From Butyricicoccus_A sp945486175 (GTDB taxonomy: Bacteria; Bacillota; Clostridia; Oscillospirales; Butyricicoccaceae), in contig CALZUY010000016.1 of the NCBI GenBank assembly GCA_945829445.1, positions 1 to 27,902 on the forward strand: a stretch of 27,902 bases of DNA, in the 5' to 3' direction. Positions 7,748 through 15,725 of the stretch are shown here, piece by piece (within the stretch, counting starts at the first letter, position 1; the number at the start of each line of letters is the position of its first letter). The notes under the pieces are model-generated. The model searched no databases. It was not told where the DNA came from and was given only the letters and a program-made list of their open reading frames with translations. Both the position numbers and the translations under genes were made by a program.

Positions 7748-7994
7748 GAACTTCGCCTCCAAAACTGGTATTCATATTCAATATTTATTATTGTATCACA
7801 AAGTTCGAAGTTTGTCACATCCTGTTGCGCAGGGCACTCTATTGCCCCTCAAAGGGGAGCAAAGGAATTGATATGAACAGCAAGAATCCTGATGGTTTCC
7901 CTTAGCTGTTTTCTATAAAATAGAGTTACAAGGTGAGAGGAAAGAACGCATTGTGTTATCGTCCATGCGTCTTATGGCAAGGGGAGTGAGCGAA
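7748..7994. promoter_or_regulatory. Divergent control region between AraC copy 2 and the PocR regulator
   Basis: On minus, GTGACA-N17-TACAAT with an upstream TGA (extended -10) at 7790-7818. On plus, a TATAAAAT box (7914-7921) without a good -35 box leads to the PocR-type gene. I looked for a cobalamin riboswitch here because of the methyltransferase downstream and saw no convincing B12-box. Confidence 0.55.
7790..7818 (-). promoter_or_regulatory. Promoter of tandem AraC copy 2 with embedded palindrome
   Basis: -35 GTGACA (7813-7818 read on minus), 17-base spacer, -10 TACAAT (7790-7795) with TG one base ahead. The spacer is almost filled by the near-palindrome at 7798-7815, with TTCGAA at its centre and ACAAA/TTTGT arms and one mismatched pair. 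A bound protein would block RNA polymerase. Confidence 0.6.
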
Positions 7995-9179
7995 ATGGAA
8001 TTCCGGCAACAGGCACTGCAATACTGTGAAAACATTACCGCACTGACTGGCGTATTCTGTACACTGATGGATGCGAGTACAGGAAGGTTTTTCCGGTCTC
8101 CATTTCGCACCGGCTGCACACTGGGAGGCAATGCCTGCACAGCAGCTGTCACGCATAAGGCCAGCTGCCGGGAAGCCTCCCGATGGAACGGAAAATACAT
8201 GTACCGCTGTCCGTGTGGTTTCACGTTCATTGCGACCTCCCTGCGCCAGCCAAAAGGCGCAGAAGAATATGGCCTGATTACCGGCCCCTTTATTCTGTCG
8301 GATGATGAAACTGCCGGTCTGGAAGAGTCTGCACAGGATTTAAACCAGCCGCAGGTGCCATACCTGACAACCAGGCAGGCACAGGCACTGAACCAAACTG
8401 TTCACGCGGTCTGCGGATACCTCACAGCGGAACAGCCTGCACCGAATGCGGATTTCAACCTGCGTTTGGAAACGCTGGATGCAATGCGAACCATTACCCA
8501 GCCAGAGGAGCGGGTACAGTATCCGCTGGAAGAGGAGCACCGCCTGCAGCAGCTCATCCGTTCCGGCAATAAAAAAGAAGCGCAGCAACTGCTCAATGAC
8601 CTGCTTCTGGAGCTGTATCTGGCGGGCGGCACAGACCTTCTGGTCTTAAAGCTGCGCATTCGCGATTTAATCACGCTGATGTCGCGCGCTGCGATGGACA
8701 GCGGTGCGGATTCCCAGGAAATCCTTGCGCTGTGTGACCGCAGCGTAATCGAAATTGAACGGATGCGCGACTTTGATTCCCTGGATGACTGGCTGGGCCT
8801 GATGCTCCATAAATTTTTCGATCTGGCGTTTGCATTTTATGATGTCAAGCATCAGAAGCTGATTCATCAGATTGCATCTTACATCCAGCATCATCTGGCT
8901 GAAAAGCTGACCCTGGAGCAGGTTGCCAGAGAGGTTCATCTGTCCAAATCATACTTATGCCGCATTCTGAAAGAAGAGCTCGGCTGTACCTTTACCGAAT
9001 ACACCAACCGTCTGCGCATTGAACGCAGTAAGAATTATTTATATCGCAGCAATTTGTCGCTGGCCGAAATTGCATGTGCAGTCGGTTTTGACGATCAGAG
9101 TTATTTTACCCGTATTTTTAAGCGGATGGTCGGTATGCCCCCCGGAAAGTACCGTTCCAGCAATATCAACGTATCATGA
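7995..9179 (+). CDS. PocR-domain AraC-family regulator
   Basis: A 394-residue regulator. Residues 1-110 look like a PocR sensory domain: TGVFCTLMD followed by clustered cysteines (C41, C48, C58, C72, C74) and GLITGPF. The middle part is helical. The last 100 residues are an AraC double helix-turn-helix (LTLEQVAREVHLSKSYLCRI, then VGFDDQSYFTRIFKRMVGMP as two landmarks). PocR itself controls B12-linked propanediol use in Salmonella, and the domain often accompanies corrinoid-dependent pathways. The frame is open from a GTG at 7953, but ATG 7995 has GGGGAG eight bases ahead and fits the domain start, so I prefer it. It lies 54 bases before the methyltransferase gene and is very likely co-transcribed with it as its regulator. 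The effector is not visible. Confidence 0.85.
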   Translation: MEFRQQALQYCENITALTGVFCTLMDASTGRFFRSPFRTGCTLGGNACTAAVTHKASCREASRWNGKYMYRCPCGFTFIATSLRQPKGAEEYGLITGPFILSDDETAGLEESAQDLNQPQVPYLTTRQAQALNQTVHAVCGYLTAEQPAPNADFNLRLETLDAMRTITQPEERVQYPLEEEHRLQQLIRSGNKKEAQQLLNDLLLELYLAGGTDLLVLKLRIRDLITLMSRAAMDSGADSQEILALCDRSVIEIERMRDFDSLDDWLGLMLHKFFDLAFAFYDVKHQKLIHQIASYIQHHLAEKLTLEQVAREVHLSKSYLCRILKEELGCTFTEYTNRLRIERSKNYLYRSNLSLAEIACAVGFDDQSYFTRIFKRMVGMPPGKYRSSNINVS

Positions 9180-9233
9180 CCCAAATGCTTTGCTTTTAAC
9201 TTTTAATATGAATGCAGAAAAGGAGAAAAGATT

Positions 9234-10268
9234 ATGAAAATGAACATGGATCAGTGGACCCAAGAGCTTCTGGAAGCTCCGGTCAAAAAGGCAATCCCGG
9301 TTTTATCGTTCCCGTCTATCCAGCTGCTGGGCATCTCTGTCAAGGATCTGATTTCTGACAGCACGCTGCAGGCAAACGGCATGAAAGCAGTTGCTGACCG
9401 CACCCCCAAAGCCGGCGGCTCTGTCAGCCTGATGGATCTGTCTGTCGAAGCGGAATGCTTTGGCGCGCCGATCCGCGTAGAAGAAGACGAGGTTCCTACT
9501 GTTGTCGGCTCTGTTCTCGACACGGAGGTTGAGGAAGACGAGCGCATGGCACAGGCAGAAGCAATGCCCGTTCCGGAAATCGGCGCAGGCCGCACACAGA
9601 TTTACATCGATGCAATTGAGAAGGCGCTCGAACTGATTACTGACCGCCCGGTATTCGCCGGTGTCATCGGTCCGTTTTCTCTGGCAGGCCGTCTGATGGA
9701 TGTCACCTCGTCCATGATCTACTGCTATGATGAGCCGGACATGGTACATGTTGTCCTGCAGAAGGCAACGGATTTCATTATCAAGTACATCAATGCCTAC
9801 AAAGCAGTCGGCGCACATGGCGTTGTCATGGCTGAGCCGCTCGCAGGCCTGCTGTCTCCGGCGCTGGCTCAGGAGTTCTCCGGTGACTACTGCAAGCAGA
9901 TCGTAGATGCTGTACGCGACGAAAACTTTGCATTCATTTACCACAATTGCGGCAACACCGCAAACGTAACGCTGGATTCTATCCTGTCCTGCGGTGCAAA
10001 TGCCTATCATTTCGGCAATGCTGTCGATATGGCTGAAATCCTGTCGAAGGTTCCGGCAGATACCATCTGCATGGGCAATGTCGATCCGGCAGTTGAGTTC
10101 CGCAACGGTACACCGGAGTCTGTCCGCAAGGCAACACTGGATGTCATGGAGAAGTGCTGCTCTCATCCGAATTTCATCATTTCCTCCGGCTGCGATATCC
10201 CGCCGATGTCCAGCTGGGACAACATCGACGCTTTCTTTGCGGCAGTTGATGAATTTTACAGCAAATAA
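9234..10268 (+). CDS. MtaA/CmuA-type methyltransferase (uroporphyrinogen decarboxylase fold)
   Basis: A 344-residue cytoplasmic protein of the URO-D superfamily. The zinc-binding H-x-C...C pattern of methylcobamide:thiol methyltransferases is present: H237 and C239 (YHNCGN) and C320 (SSGCDIPP). The glycine-rich GPFSLAG and GNVDP motifs also fit. True HemE decarboxylases carry an N-terminal RQAGRY motif that is absent, so haem synthesis is unlikely. Relatives move methyl groups between a corrinoid protein and a thiol or other acceptor. No corrinoid protein, activase or second methyltransferase lies nearby, so partners must be encoded elsewhere. GGAG is eight bases before the first of two close ATGs. 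The PocR-type gene in front supports a B12-related job. Placed between cyclitol/sugar modules, it could take part in demethylating O-methylated substrates; that is inference. Confidence 0.83.
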   Translation: MKMNMDQWTQELLEAPVKKAIPVLSFPSIQLLGISVKDLISDSTLQANGMKAVADRTPKAGGSVSLMDLSVEAECFGAPIRVEEDEVPTVVGSVLDTEVEEDERMAQAEAMPVPEIGAGRTQIYIDAIEKALELITDRPVFAGVIGPFSLAGRLMDVTSSMIYCYDEPDMVHVVLQKATDFIIKYINAYKAVGAHGVVMAEPLAGLLSPALAQEFSGDYCKQIVDAVRDENFAFIYHNCGNTANVTLDSILSCGANAYHFGNAVDMAEILSKVPADTICMGNVDPAVEFRNGTPESVRKATLDVMEKCCSHPNFIISSGCDIPPMSSWDNIDAFFAAVDEFYSK

Positions 10269-10284
10269 TTGCAAACAAAAGGCT

Positions 10285-10332
10285 ATGCAAGAGGGCACCT
10301 GCCAATGGCAGATGCCCTCTTGCATTTATTTA
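10285..10332. terminator. Bidirectional terminator after the methyltransferase
   Basis: A 13-bp perfect outer stem (10285-10297 with 10313-10325), one mismatch and an inner 5-bp stem (10299-10303 with 10307-10311). Plus tail TTATTTAAAATTT. Minus tail AGCCTTTTGTTTGC. It can end both the methyltransferase unit and the converging symporter operon. Confidence 0.85.
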
Positions 10333-10351
10333 AAATTTCCGTATGAAATGT

Positions 10352-10381
10352 GCAAACACCCCACAGACGTGGGGTGTTTGC
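10352..10381. terminator. Second hairpin between converging genes
   Basis: A 13-bp perfect stem (10352-10364 with 10369-10381), loop AGAC. Neither side has a clean T-run, so termination is less certain. It may stabilise the 3' end of the symporter 2 message. Confidence 0.55.
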
Positions 10382-10436
10382 GTTGAGAGAGTGTGTTGAA
10401 AAAGGTATTGAAAAAAGATAGGAGAAGGTGAATGTA

Positions 10437-12086
10437 TTAGCCGCCTACGCCAAGCGGAGAGAAGAATGCGTATACCGCGAGAACGCCGATGACAATAATA
10501 GCAGCAGCTACATAGCGGTATTTCCACGGCGTCATATCGACTGCCTGGACATCTTCCTGAACCCAGGCAACTTCCGGATTCTTTTTCTTGTTGTTCAGAT
10601 TCATCAGGAACAGAATGAGAATCTCAATCGGCAGGAGAACCGCAATCGCATACAGATAATGCATCTCGCCGCTGGACGGATAAGATGGGCCAATGAGAAG
10701 GAATGCGCCATAGAAAATAATGTGGAATACAAGAATAAACTTGGCAGCATATTGGGGCAGATGTTTGAAAATAAAACCTCCGAAGACCGCAGACAGGACC
10801 GGCAAACCGATCAGCATGACCAAAGAGTCGAGGAAGGTCTTCAGGCCGCCCGGGAAGAAGTAGATGCACGGGCCAACACAGGTTGTAATAACAGCGAAGA
10901 CGATGCCAGCCTTCTTGCCGACTTTAACCAGCGTGAGTTCATCTGCATCCGGATTGATGTAATCTGCATAAATGTCCATTGTGAACATTGTATTGATGCA
11001 GTTCAGGACGGAGTTGAACGAAGAGATGATTGCACCGAACATAACGGCTGCAAAGAAGCCCATGAGCGGAGCCGGAACAACCTGGGAAACAAGCTGCGGA
11101 TACGCATCATCCATATTGGTAACCTGATTGCCCTGAATCTCAAACAGTGCGTAAGCAATAACGCCCGGCAGCGCCAGATACAGGAAGCCCAAAATCTTCA
11201 TGAATGCACAGAACAGGGCACCTTTCTGTGCTTCCTTCAGGCCGTCAGCAGCGAGAACGCGCTGAATAAAGGACTGATGGGTGCACCAGGACTGGATGCA
11301 GAGGAATGCAAGGCCGGTAAATACGGTCGGCCACGGAACAGCCGGAGCCTCGGCATTTGCGGAAGAAATGCAATTCAGTTTTTCCGAATAATCTTCTACG
11401 AGATAATGCCATCCGTCGCTGATTGCAATGCCGTCTGCGCCACTGGCAACGCCAAGAACGTGCAGTGCGATAAACGGAATCATAAAACCGCCGACAATCA
11501 GCAGCGCACCATTTACCGTATCCGATACGGCAACAGCTTTCAGTCCGCCGAAGATAGCGTACATGGAACCGATGATGCTGATCAGGATACAAAGAATAAT
11601 AACTGCCTGGAATTTCGTGCAGCCCAGCAGGCTGGATACACCGAAGATGTTCTCAAATACCAGGGAACCGGAATAGAGAACAATCGGAAGCTGTACGATC
11701 AGATACAGGCCGATGTAAGCGATGGAAAACCACAGTTTGGTGGAACGGTCATAACGAAGGCCCAACATCTGCGGAACAGTTGCAACGCCGCTCTTCAGAT
11801 AGCGCGGTGCAAAGTACAGCGCCATAAAAATCAATGCAATCGCTGCAACAACTTCATATGCCATCGGGCTCATATTGGTAGCCCAGGTCTGTCCATTTGT
11901 ACCGACGAGCTGTTCGGCTGAAATATTTGTCAGGAGCAGGGAACCTGCAATGACGATGCCGGGCAGACCACGCCCTGCAAGGAAATAGCCTTCTGCTGTT
12001 GTCTGGTCGTCACCTTTGGTTTTCACGTAAGCGATAACGGCAACCAACACAGTAAAGCCGATGAATGTTATCAATGTCCAAAGCAT
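10437..12086 (-). CDS. Sodium:solute symporter, SSS/SLC5 family (symporter 2)
   Basis: A 549-residue membrane transporter paralogous to symporter 1. Shared landmarks are GYFLAGRGLPGIVI, TNISAEQLVGTNGQ, YAIFGGLKAVAVSD, GAIISSFNSVLN and the terminal VDMTPWKYR loop with a final helix ending FSPLGVGG. AAGGGG lies about ten bases before the start. It is the third gene of a minus-strand operon after the TIM-barrel isomerase and IolG, with a 177-base gap between IolG and itself. Co-transcription with an inositol dehydrogenase makes an inositol or inositol isomer the best guess for its cargo, by analogy with animal SLC5 inositol carriers. Glucose-like sugars remain possible. Confidence 0.92.
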   Translation of the reverse strand: MLWTLITFIGFTVLVAVIAYVKTKGDDQTTAEGYFLAGRGLPGIVIAGSLLLTNISAEQLVGTNGQTWATNMSPMAYEVVAAIALIFMALYFAPRYLKSGVATVPQMLGLRYDRSTKLWFSIAYIGLYLIVQLPIVLYSGSLVFENIFGVSSLLGCTKFQAVIILCILISIIGSMYAIFGGLKAVAVSDTVNGALLIVGGFMIPFIALHVLGVASGADGIAISDGWHYLVEDYSEKLNCISSANAEAPAVPWPTVFTGLAFLCIQSWCTHQSFIQRVLAADGLKEAQKGALFCAFMKILGFLYLALPGVIAYALFEIQGNQVTNMDDAYPQLVSQVVPAPLMGFFAAVMFGAIISSFNSVLNCINTMFTMDIYADYINPDADELTLVKVGKKAGIVFAVITTCVGPCIYFFPGGLKTFLDSLVMLIGLPVLSAVFGGFIFKHLPQYAAKFILVFHIIFYGAFLLIGPSYPSSGEMHYLYAIAVLLPIEILILFLMNLNNKKKNPEVAWVQEDVQAVDMTPWKYRYVAAAIIVIGVLAVYAFFSPLGVGG

Positions 12087-12263
12087 GTAAACAATTCCCC
12101 TTTTTTAATTCTTCTTTTCTGGTTTTCTTCTTTTCTGTTTTTTTCTGATACATCGCGCACAGAACTGCGCGGACACAAAGCAATTCGGGGTGGGAGAGGT
12201 GGTGCCTGTTCCGGCAGCTCTGCGCACAATGCATTCATACGATATCTTTCTCTTGATTTTTGA
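12087..12263 (-). other. Untranslated spacer between iolG and symporter 2
   Basis: This 177-base spacer holds a 6-bp hairpin (CGCGCA 12154-12159, TGCGCG 12166-12171) and, on the minus strand, an A/G-rich stretch before the symporter ribosome site. No T-run follows the hairpin. No promoter is clear, so read-through from iolG is assumed. Confidence 0.45.
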
Positions 12264-13271
12264 TTATTCGACTTCGGAAATCTTAACCGGACGGCCTTCC
12301 TGGATGGACTTGTTGGCAGCTGCTGCCATCAGGACCGGGTACAGGCCGTCGAGATCCGTTACCGGCGGAACCTTGTCGTTGATAACAGCATCGGCAAATG
12401 CCTTCATCTCGTCGATGAATGCCTGTGTATAGCGATCCCACATGACCTTGTAGCAGGTACCATAGGAGGTGCCGTCTGCACGGGATACGACAACCGTGTT
12501 CGGGATATCGTTCTCATCCTGTACAGCACCTTCCGAACCGAATACCTCCAGGCGCTGGTCATAACCGTAAACGGCCTGGCGGCTGTTGTCGATGATGCCG
12601 ATTGCACCGTTTTCAAAGGTCAGCGTAACTAGAGCCGTATCAACATCGCCCTCAGCACCAATAGCCGGATCAACCAGAACAGCGCCCTTTGCATAGACCT
12701 CGGTGACCTCGCAGCCTGCCAGGAAGCGGATCATATCGAAGTCATGGATCATCATATCGTAGAAAATACCACCGGAACGGCGGACATATTCAATCGTAGG
12801 CGGCTGCGGATCGCGGGAGCTGATCTTCAGGATATGCGGGGTGCCGATCTTTCCGCTGCGAACTGCGTCATATACACCGCGATGGTTGTGGTCAAAACGG
12901 CGGACAAAGCCAATCTGAAGCTTTACGCCAGCCTTTTTGACTGCGTCGAGCGCCATGCGTACACGCTGTACATCGTGATCAACCGGCTTCTCACAGAAGA
13001 TATGCTTGCCTGCAGCACATGCCTGCATGATCAGATCTGCGTGCGTATCGGTGGAAGAGCAGATGAGAACTGCCTCAATTTCCGGATCAGCAAAGATGGA
13101 ATCGACATCCTTGGTGACATTTGTGATGCCGAAGCTGTTGCAGAATGCAACAGTATCGTCATTCAGAAACGGATCGGCAACCGTTTTGATCTCCATCTCA
13201 CGGACGCCTGTGCTGATGTTCTCAATGTGGACGCGTCCAATGCGTCCTGCGCCAATTACTGCTACTTTCAT
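12264..13271 (-). CDS. iolG: Inositol 2-dehydrogenase
   Basis: A 335-residue Gfo/Idh/MocA dehydrogenase with strong IolG features: VIGAGRIGRVH nucleotide fold at the N terminus, CEKPV with K95, GFVRRFD, then SSRDPQPP, SGGIFYDMMIHDFDM and DNSRQAVYGYDQR. D172 and H176 match the catalytic Asp and His positions of Bacillus IolG. The enzyme oxidises myo-inositol (often also D-chiro-inositol or glucose) to the 2-keto form with NAD+. AAAGGAG lies about ten bases upstream of the ATG. It sits between a TIM-barrel isomerase gene and a symporter gene on the same strand, so import, oxidation and isomerisation are grouped. The remaining iol pathway genes are not in this window. Confidence 0.92.
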   Translation of the reverse strand: MKVAVIGAGRIGRVHIENISTGVREMEIKTVADPFLNDDTVAFCNSFGITNVTKDVDSIFADPEIEAVLICSSTDTHADLIMQACAAGKHIFCEKPVDHDVQRVRMALDAVKKAGVKLQIGFVRRFDHNHRGVYDAVRSGKIGTPHILKISSRDPQPPTIEYVRRSGGIFYDMMIHDFDMIRFLAGCEVTEVYAKGAVLVDPAIGAEGDVDTALVTLTFENGAIGIIDNSRQAVYGYDQRLEVFGSEGAVQDENDIPNTVVVSRADGTSYGTCYKVMWDRYTQAFIDEMKAFADAVINDKVPPVTDLDGLYPVLMAAAANKSIQEGRPVKISEVE

Positions 13272-13295
13272 AATCTTTTTACTCCTTTCGTATGG

Positions 13296-13346
13296 GGCAG
13301 TATCTGAAAAGCGGAATGATGTGACTCTTTGTTTTCAGATACTGCC
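13296..13346 (-). other. Intercistronic RNA hairpin upstream of iolG
   Basis: A perfect 15-bp stem (13296-13310 with 13332-13346) with a 21-base loop lies between the isomerase stop and the iolG ribosome site. No T-run follows on the minus strand. It parallels the hairpin at 2763-2796 in module A, in the same kind of position. Confidence 0.75.
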
Positions 13347-13374
13347 TATCATTTATAAACAATTCCACATGGAA

Positions 13375-14196
13375 TTACTTTGACTGAATTGCCTTTTTCA
13401 GGGTGCAGATATCCTGCCGCAGAAGCTCATATGGATTTTCATTCTGCAGGCGGAGCGGAAGCTGGTCATAGTAGTTTTCCAGCAGGATATAACCGGTATA
13501 GTCATGCTTGTCCAGCCATTCCATTGTTGCAAAGAAGTCGGAAGGACCTGTGCCCAGCAGGCCGCCGCTCATTTCCTCGCCATCCTTTACATGAAGCTGA
13601 TTGCACATATAAGGATACAGGCCTTCCAGAATTGCCGTTTCCGAATAGCCGCGGAATACATTGTAATTCTGGCTGTCGAAATACAGATAAAAATTCTTAC
13701 GGTCTACCATCTCATGCATCGTCTTGAATTCAGATGCTGTCATGAGATTTTCACCTGCAACTGAAATGCCGTATTCTCCGGCAGCATCGCACAGGTACTG
13801 GAATGCGCGTGCACTATGCTGCATGTCAGCTTCCGACAGAACCTCGCTGGCTGCAAATCCGGGAACCTGAATCACTTTTACGCCGAGTGCCTTTGCCGTG
13901 GGAACTGCCCGTCTGAGAAGATCCCATACAATGTGATACTCTTTTGTGTCTTCACGCGCATGCATCGGGATGTTGTCAAAATCATTCAGTGCAATTGCAC
14001 AGTACTCAATCCCATATTTCTGCTGCTCGTTCAGATAAATTTTCTGCATCTCGGCGTGCGTAATCGGATAATCATTTTCATACAGGCCGATTTTCAGGGA
14101 AAGTGCATTCAGTCCAACGGATGCCGCAATCTGCGTGGCATACAGCCCGGAGCCGGGAAGCGCCCAATCACATGCGCCAATCTTGATGTTTTTCAT
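13375..14196 (-). CDS. Sugar/inosose isomerase-like TIM-barrel protein
   Basis: A 273-residue AP-endonuclease-2-like TIM barrel, close to IolI (278 residues) in length. Four predicted metal ligands are visible in the family order Glu-Asp-His-Glu: E149 (AGENLM), D174 (YFDSQN), H202 (QLHVKD) and E240 (LLENYY); IolI uses the same set at similar positions. IolI converts 2-keto-myo-inositol to 1-keto-D-chiro-inositol. Overall sequence similarity to IolI looks modest, so another keto-sugar isomerase or epimerase is possible. AAGGAGG precedes the ATG. It is the first gene of the module C operon, followed by iolG and symporter 2. Its promoter has a perfect TATAAT box overlain upstream by phased repeats. 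Confidence 0.85.
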   Translation of the reverse strand: MKNIKIGACDWALPGSGLYATQIAASVGLNALSLKIGLYENDYPITHAEMQKIYLNEQQKYGIEYCAIALNDFDNIPMHAREDTKEYHIVWDLLRRAVPTAKALGVKVIQVPGFAASEVLSEADMQHSARAFQYLCDAAGEYGISVAGENLMTASEFKTMHEMVDRKNFYLYFDSQNYNVFRGYSETAILEGLYPYMCNQLHVKDGEEMSGGLLGTGPSDFFATMEWLDKHDYTGYILLENYYDQLPLRLQNENPYELLRQDICTLKKAIQSK

Positions 14197-14273
14197 CTTA
14201 TTTCCTCCTTTTTACAACTTTTTTACTCGTTTTCTTTTGGTTTTCTGTACTTGCTTTATGAGTCTATTATATG

Positions 14274-14305
14274 GGAATCATGCAGGAATCGTTAGGAAAT
14301 TCCTG
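14274..14305 (-). promoter_or_regulatory. Candidate activator site: phased GGAATC repeats
   Basis: GGAATC (14274-14279), GGAATC (14285-14290) and GGAAAT (14295-14300) are spaced 11 and 10 bases apart, one helical turn each. CAGGAAT (14283-14289) and ATTCCTG (14299-14305) also form a dyad. The block replaces the -35 box of the TATAAT promoter, the classic place for an AraC activator. Confidence 0.5.
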
Positions 14306-14403
14306 TCCGATTTTCAAAGAAATTGTAAGGGTAATTGTCTGTACATTGTATTTTCTTGCTTTGGAAGCCGAAAACCTTCCGGTCGTTTTTGTTTAAAACA
14401 CAC

Positions 14404-14430
14404 AAAAAAGAGAAGCGGCAGATGCGCTTC
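14404..14430 (-). terminator. Terminator of the AraC gene at 14450
   Basis: Stem GAAGCG/CGCTTC (14412-14417 with 14425-14430), then on minus CT and six T (A at 14404-14409 on plus). Confidence 0.75.
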
Positions 14431-14449
14431 CCTTTGCATGGACTTGAAG

Positions 14450-15286
14450 TTATTTGGAATTCCGGAAATACTGGCGATATTCCGACGGGGTAATGCCGAT
14501 ATATTTTTTAAAGGTGCGGCTGAAATGGCCGCTGTCATTGAACCCCAGGCTGTCGCTGATATCGGAAATCGGCAGGCTGGTATTCATCAGCAGGTTCTGG
14601 GATTCGCCGATTTTCCGGTTCATCAGGTATTTTATCGGCGGCAGACCGATTTCTGTTTTAAAGATGTGTGACAAATAGGATGGGCTGATATGGAATTCCT
14701 TTCCCAGCTCCTGAAGTGAAATCGGTTCCTGATAATGCTCATCCAGAAACTGAATGATGCTCTGGATGAACTCCTCATCATTTTTCTGAGCCAGCGCGCC
14801 TGTCTTCTGGCGGCTGACAATTTTTGCATAAATAATGTTCAGAAGTGCATTGGCAAGCAGATTGCAGACGGTATACGCTTCTGTGGAATGTGCGTGCTGC
14901 GCATATAATGCCAACAAAATATGTTCGACCTCAGCCCGATCCTCCGTAAAAAAGTATACCGGCGTATCAGACGGTTTGGACAATGTATTGGGTGGAAACT
15001 CCGGCAGATATAAATCCTTCAAAACGAGGCAATAGCTTTCCGCGCAGTGCTTCAGATATGGCGCTTCACCGTGCATCACACCTGCATTACAGATAATCAG
15101 GTTTCCGGGCTGAACGAGATAGGCTTTTCCGTTGACAATATATTGTCCGTCGCCCTGCATAATATACAGCAGTTCCAGCACATCATCATGCCGGTGAATG
15201 AGCTGGGAATGGTTCTTATGGTATTTTTCATTTACGAAATGCATATTCACAAACTTTGCGGACAAAGCCGTGATATCTTCTTTCAT
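14450..15286 (-). CDS. AraC-family transcriptional regulator (modules C/D)
   Basis: A 278-residue regulator. The N-terminal cupin shows HRHDDVLELLYI, a GNLIICNAG strand and MHGE, the pattern of sugar-binding AraC_binding domains. The C-terminal 100 residues carry the double helix-turn-helix (FHISPSYLSHIFKTEIG, LGFNDSGHFSRTFKKYIG). The start at 15286 has AAAGGAGG seven bases before it; the open frame upstream lacks a ribosome site. It is divergent from the IolE-like/oxidoreductase pair at 15726 and lies just upstream, on the same strand, of the module C operon, though a terminator intervenes. It could control either or both. Confidence 0.92.
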   Translation of the reverse strand: MKEDITALSAKFVNMHFVNEKYHKNHSQLIHRHDDVLELLYIMQGDGQYIVNGKAYLVQPGNLIICNAGVMHGEAPYLKHCAESYCLVLKDLYLPEFPPNTLSKPSDTPVYFFTEDRAEVEHILLALYAQHAHSTEAYTVCNLLANALLNIIYAKIVSRQKTGALAQKNDEEFIQSIIQFLDEHYQEPISLQELGKEFHISPSYLSHIFKTEIGLPPIKYLMNRKIGESQNLLMNTSLPISDISDSLGFNDSGHFSRTFKKYIGITPSEYRQYFRNSK

Positions 15287-15725
15287 GCTGTACCTCCTTT
15301 GGATGAGATTGACAATCACTGTCTGGTTTGCTGGATGCTTACAAAATAACACAGCCCGCGGCAAAATTCTACCTGTTCAATGCAAAAAAGCAAGAAGTTA
15401 CACAATCGGGGAAATCCGCAGCAAGCCTGACAGCCGGCAGGGAAGCTACACATGCGCCCATCCCACAGAAAAGCGAGAAATCGAAAAAAGTACGTGAATC
15501 ACAGTCATCGCCGGATACCGCCGGCAGACCGTTTCATTTGTTCCTCCTTTCACTTTCAACCGTTATTTGTGTGCAAATTCAACAAAAATTCGAGAGAAAT
15601 AAGCTCTTGATGAGCAAAGTGACAAAAGTCAAGATGTTGAAAGAAACGCAATGACACATCTGGTAAACTAATACCAACATAAGAAAACACCACACAGTAA
15701 AGAAAAATAACACAGGAGGAACAAT
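15287..15725. promoter_or_regulatory. Divergent control region of module D
   Basis: A 439-base gap. On plus, an extended -10 box TGGTAAACT (15661-15669) lacks a good -35 and gives a leader of about 50 bases. Upstream lie GCAAAGTGACA (from 15614) and GCAATGACA (from 15648), an imperfect direct repeat about 34 bases apart, and a TGAC-AAAA-GTCA dyad (15619-15630). An 11-base palindrome GATTGACAATC (15307-15317) lies just before the AraC ribosome site. The part from 15350 to 15540 shows no gene or clear signal. Confidence 0.45.

Larger units (their letters stand above)
14197..14449 (-). promoter_or_regulatory. Promoter region of the module C operon and terminator of the AraC gene
   Basis: The minus-strand promoter has TATAAT at 14266-14271 but no recognisable -35 box. 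Repeats at 14274-14305 cover the -35 region. The leader is about 65 bases. The other half contains the AraC terminator at 14404-14430. Confidence 0.6.

Noticed and set aside
7748..7994. Cobalamin riboswitch before the PocR/methyltransferase unit
   Set aside because: No B12-box or matching fold found by eye. The gap is fully used by promoters and a palindrome.
9234..10268. HemE uroporphyrinogen decarboxylase
   Set aside because: The HemE N-terminal arginine motif is missing and the zinc motif of methyltransferases is present.
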